In this document: positions 5,210 through 7,197 of the stretch, piece after piece
How the letters are laid out: each line of letters begins with the position of its first letter
Position numbering within the stretch: the first letter of the stretch is position 1
NCBI GenBank assembly: GCA_009774585.1
Contig: VSOA01000200.1
Coordinates: 1-7,197, forward strand
Reading direction: 5' to 3'
Length of the DNA: 7,197 nt
Source: Lachnospiraceae bacterium
GTDB lineage: Bacteria; Bacillota; Clostridia; Lachnospirales; Lachnospiraceae
Program-made: the position numbers and the translations under genes
The notes under the pieces: generated by a model
Databases searched by the model: none
Seen by the model: the letters and a program-made list of their open reading frames with translations, nothing else
What the model was told of the DNA's origin: nothing

Positions 5210-6257
5210 TAACTATCATGATCAGCAGAATATTGGCAATGTCCAAAAAATGCGTGAAGTATTGGACACCTTACCCCCATTCTGCAAGCAATTTTTTCGC
5301 GGTATCAGTGAATATACTTCCGCGAGAACACGTCTTGCATATGCTTACGATATCCGTGTTTTTTTTGAGTATCTGCATGACAGCAACAGCTATTGCAGAC
5401 GGATGGATATCCGTGACTTTCCTCTGACACTCCTTGAACAGCTTACGAGAGAAGATATTGAAGAATACATTGAATATCTCTCCTACTATGAGAAAGACGG
5501 CAAAATTTATACCAACGACGAACGAGGTAAAAAGAGAAAACTTGCGGCGCTTCGAAGTTTCTATAATTACTATTTTCAGGCGGAACTGATTGAGAAAAAT
5601 CCTGCGGTGCTTGTTCCCCTTCCGAAATTACATGAAAAGGAAATTATCCGTCTGGATGCTGACGAAGTTGCCATTTTGTTAGATCAGGTAGAGGACGGCA
5701 CTGGACTGACTTCGACACAACAACGTTTCCATAAAGTCACCAAGACAAGAGATGTAGCACTCCTGACACTTCTGTTGGGAACCGGCATTCGTGTCTCGGA
5801 ATGCGTCGGACTCGATATCGGCGATGTGGATTTCAAGAATAACGGCATTAAAATACGCCGCAAAGGCGGTTACGAGGAAGTCATCTACTTTGGCGAAGAG
5901 GTAGAGAATGCCCTGCAGGACTATCTGGATGAACGGCATCATATCATTCCTCAGTCAGGACATGAGAATGCGCTCTTCCTCTCCATGCAGAATCGAAGAA
6001 TTTCTGTGCGTGCCGTAGAAAATATGGTCAAGAAATACTCTTCCACCGTCACAAGCCTTAAGAAGATCACCCCACATAAGTTAAGAAGCACTTACGGCAC
6101 ATCCTTATACCGAGAAACGGGCGATATCTATCTGGTAGCAGACGTGCTTGGGCATAAAGACGTTAATACGACCAAAAAACACTATGCCGCGCTAGAAGAC
6201 GAACGCCGTCGCTATGCCGCGGATAAAGTTAAGCTGCGGGAGAAACATGGTGAATAA
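5190..6257 (+). CDS. XerC/XerD-like tyrosine recombinase
   Basis: This 355-residue site-specific recombinase of the lambda-integrase/Xer family cuts and rejoins DNA through a 3'-phosphotyrosine. The N-terminal SAM-like core-binding domain lies at about residues 35-135 and the catalytic domain at about 150-350. All six catalytic positions are visible: Arg201 in GTGIRVSE, Lys225 in the beta-hairpin RRKGG, His296 and Arg299 in PHKLRSTYG, His322 in LGHKDVNTT, and the nucleophile Tyr332 in KKHYA. It looks complete. It is longer than classic XerC/D (about 300 residues), the extra being about 30 polar N-terminal residues and a charged C-terminus. ATG 5190 sits inside the end of the TtcA-like gene (20-base overlap), with GGAAGG (5173-5178) 11 bases upstream. 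An internal ATG at residue 21 is a possible alternative. Co-translation with a tRNA enzyme and a HIT hydrolase argues for a chromosomal housekeeping-type recombinase rather than an integrase of a mobile element. No dif or att site is recognisable nearby. Confidence 0.92.
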   Translation: MDTRKNNNYHDQQNIGNVQKMREVLDTLPPFCKQFFRGISEYTSARTRLAYAYDIRVFFEYLHDSNSYCRRMDIRDFPLTLLEQLTREDIEEYIEYLSYYEKDGKIYTNDERGKKRKLAALRSFYNYYFQAELIEKNPAVLVPLPKLHEKEIIRLDADEVAILLDQVEDGTGLTSTQQRFHKVTKTRDVALLTLLLGTGIRVSECVGLDIGDVDFKNNGIKIRRKGGYEEVIYFGEEVENALQDYLDERHHIIPQSGHENALFLSMQNRRISVRAVENMVKKYSSTVTSLKKITPHKLRSTYGTSLYRETGDIYLVADVLGHKDVNTTKKHYAALEDERRRYAADKVKLREKHGE

Positions 6258-6283
6258 AGAGATTTATCTACTCCTTTACATAA

Positions 6284-6317
6284 AAATAGAGCGCATAGAC
6301 TGGTTTCTATACGCTCT
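6284..6317 (-). terminator. Intrinsic terminator for the right-edge minus-strand gene
   Basis: The arms AGAGCGCATAGA (6288-6299) and TCTATACGCTCT (6306-6317) form a 12-base stem with one C/A mismatch and a six-base loop. On the minus strand the hairpin is followed by ATTTTTA, the expected U-tract. On the plus strand it is followed by GACGCTGTG, with no U-tract. It should therefore stop transcription from the right-edge gene before it reaches the recombinase gene. It lies about 78 bases beyond that gene's stop. Confidence 0.7.
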
Positions 6318-6394
6318 GACGCTGTGTTATATTACTTATTCAGTTGTAATTATGGTAATGGTTGTTTTACAAACTGAAAGTTGTGAATATCTCT

Positions 6395-7197
6395 TTATGC
6401 ATTTATTACAGACCAACAAGCATTAAGCAATGCAAAGGTCACATCGCATTTTATAGATGTTTTCTTTCTCCAATTTGGTTCTCTACCTAAAATATCCTTA
6501 AATCCTTTAAGCGTTTTTTCGGGTATCATATCCATAAACGTATCTTCATCTAAAAGCTGTGCCAAAAGCTCATAGGGCTGCGTGGTCTGACGAACCCAAT
6601 CAGGAGCTTCTGTAATTGTTCTTAACCAAAATCCAAAATGAACATGATACGGGTCATCCAAGATATTTTGCAACTCATTTTTAGTAATGGGGTTTAATGC
6701 CATCCAATTATAGTTGAACGGACCGACAAATCCGCTGCCAAATTCTTTAGGCTTGCGGAAAGTTATATGTTCGTCAAAATCCTTAAGCAGATCATAGGCG
6801 CATTTTGCAGCATCCTTTGCGATTTTCATACTCTCTTCGTTTCTCCAGCTTTGCGTATTTTCAAGAAGACTAATATGGTTTGCTCCAGGGAATAACGCAT
6901 TAGGCTTATAATACCGTTTATTCTTACCCTTAATAGAAAAATCATCGACTGATGTATAATTCAGAACTGCTGAGAGGTGTTCAAAAGCAAGTGAAATTTC
7001 ATCAGACAGTAGAGGATAACCCTCGGGATATTTGACCCACGATAAAATATCGGCACTAACCGCACGATTGCCTCCTCTGCCGTCTGCGTCTAAGGCTTCT
7101 CCTCCGTGAAACCAATTTTTGTGCTGTGAAGCTATCTCTGGAGTTGTTATGGCTGTTATTGCTTTTTGAATATACGGAGAATCGGTTTCAAAACCTA
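6395..7197 (-). CDS. Unrecognised protein, C-terminal 266 residues (5' end beyond the window)
   Basis: The frame is open without a stop from the right edge to TAA at 6395-6397, giving 266 visible residues. The internal Met at 6829 is only the first ATG and not a natural start, because protein-like sequence continues upstream through the edge. The visible part is soluble-looking, mixed-charge and rich in aromatic residues, with no membrane segment or signal. Notable stretches in order are NWFHGGEALDADGRGGNRAV (near the visible N-terminus), SWVKYPEGYPLLSDEI, LFPGANHISLLENTQSW, FGSGFVGPFNYNWMALNP, and a helical C-terminus ending LLNACWSVINA. The Gly/Asp-rich DADGRGGNR segment could be a ligand-binding loop, but I do not recognise the family. 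It converges with the HIT-ttcA-xer operon and has its own terminator. It is certainly coding; the function is unknown. Confidence 0.75.
   Translation of the reverse strand, partial: GFETDSPYIQKAITAITTPEIASQHKNWFHGGEALDADGRGGNRAVSADILSWVKYPEGYPLLSDEISLAFEHLSAVLNYTSVDDFSIKGKNKRYYKPNALFPGANHISLLENTQSWRNEESMKIAKDAAKCAYDLLKDFDEHITFRKPKEFGSGFVGPFNYNWMALNPITKNELQNILDDPYHVHFGFWLRTITEAPDWVRQTTQPYELLAQLLDEDTFMDMIPEKTLKGFKDILGREPNWRKKTSIKCDVTFALLNACWSVINA

Noticed and set aside
6340..6377. Imperfect hairpin TCAGTTGTAA / TTACAAACTGA as a plus-strand terminator for the recombinase operon
   Set aside because: The stem is AT-rich with a bulge and a 17-base loop, and no T-tract follows. It is not convincing as a terminator or recombination site.
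6214..6426. Plus-strand open frame with a hydrophobic stretch after the recombinase
   Set aside because: It begins inside the recombinase gene, runs through the minus-strand terminator hairpin and ends in the 3' end of the right-edge gene. Its hydrophobicity reflects T-rich DNA.

Overview
The window looks like a chromosomal segment from a low-to-moderate GC Gram-positive bacterium, most likely a clostridial (Lachnospiraceae-like) species. The reasons are AT-rich intergenic DNA, strong AGGAGG-type ribosome binding sites, consensus sigma-A promoter elements, a lipobox lipoprotein, and gene families that are common in Clostridia: a Cytidylate_kin2-type kinase, an AI-2E/PerM-type permease, and a TtcA-like PP-loop enzyme next to a Xer-type recombinase. 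The organism assignment is inference from style and content, not from a marker gene.

Layout from left to right. Positions 81-737 (+) encode a small secreted lipoprotein of unknown function. Positions 937-1563 (+) encode a cytidylate-kinase-like P-loop protein with its own clear promoter and a strong intrinsic terminator. Positions 1608-1952 hold degraded material on the + strand: a 28-codon ORF, a short transmembrane ORF, and an out-of-frame remnant of the C-terminus of a PstS-like phosphate-binding protein. Positions 2035-3769 (-) encode an AI-2E family permease followed by an overlapping dtd gene (D-aminoacyl-tRNA deacylase). Positions 4011-6257 (+) hold a tight three-gene operon: a HIT-family hydrolase, a TtcA-like tRNA thiolation enzyme and a tyrosine recombinase. 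The genes overlap by 4 and 20 bases, and a 15-codon leader ORF may precede them. Positions 6395-7197 (-) hold the 3' part of a gene I do not recognise. It runs off the right edge and has a minus-strand terminator beyond its stop.

Two divergent transcription units (permease-dtd to the left, HIT-ttcA-xer to the right) share the 226-base spacer 3785-4010. The spacer has a -10 candidate for each direction. Two genes act on tRNA: dtd removes D-amino acids from mischarged tRNA, and the TtcA-like enzyme probably thiolates it. The coupled HIT hydrolase and recombinase have no obvious biochemical link to them. I found no RNA genes, CRISPR array, insertion sequence or complete mobile element. I see no convincing evidence of a wholly new system. 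The points most worth a second look are the decayed three-frame locus at 1636-1952, the leader ORF and coupling of the HIT-ttcA-xer operon, and the unrecognised gene at the right edge.
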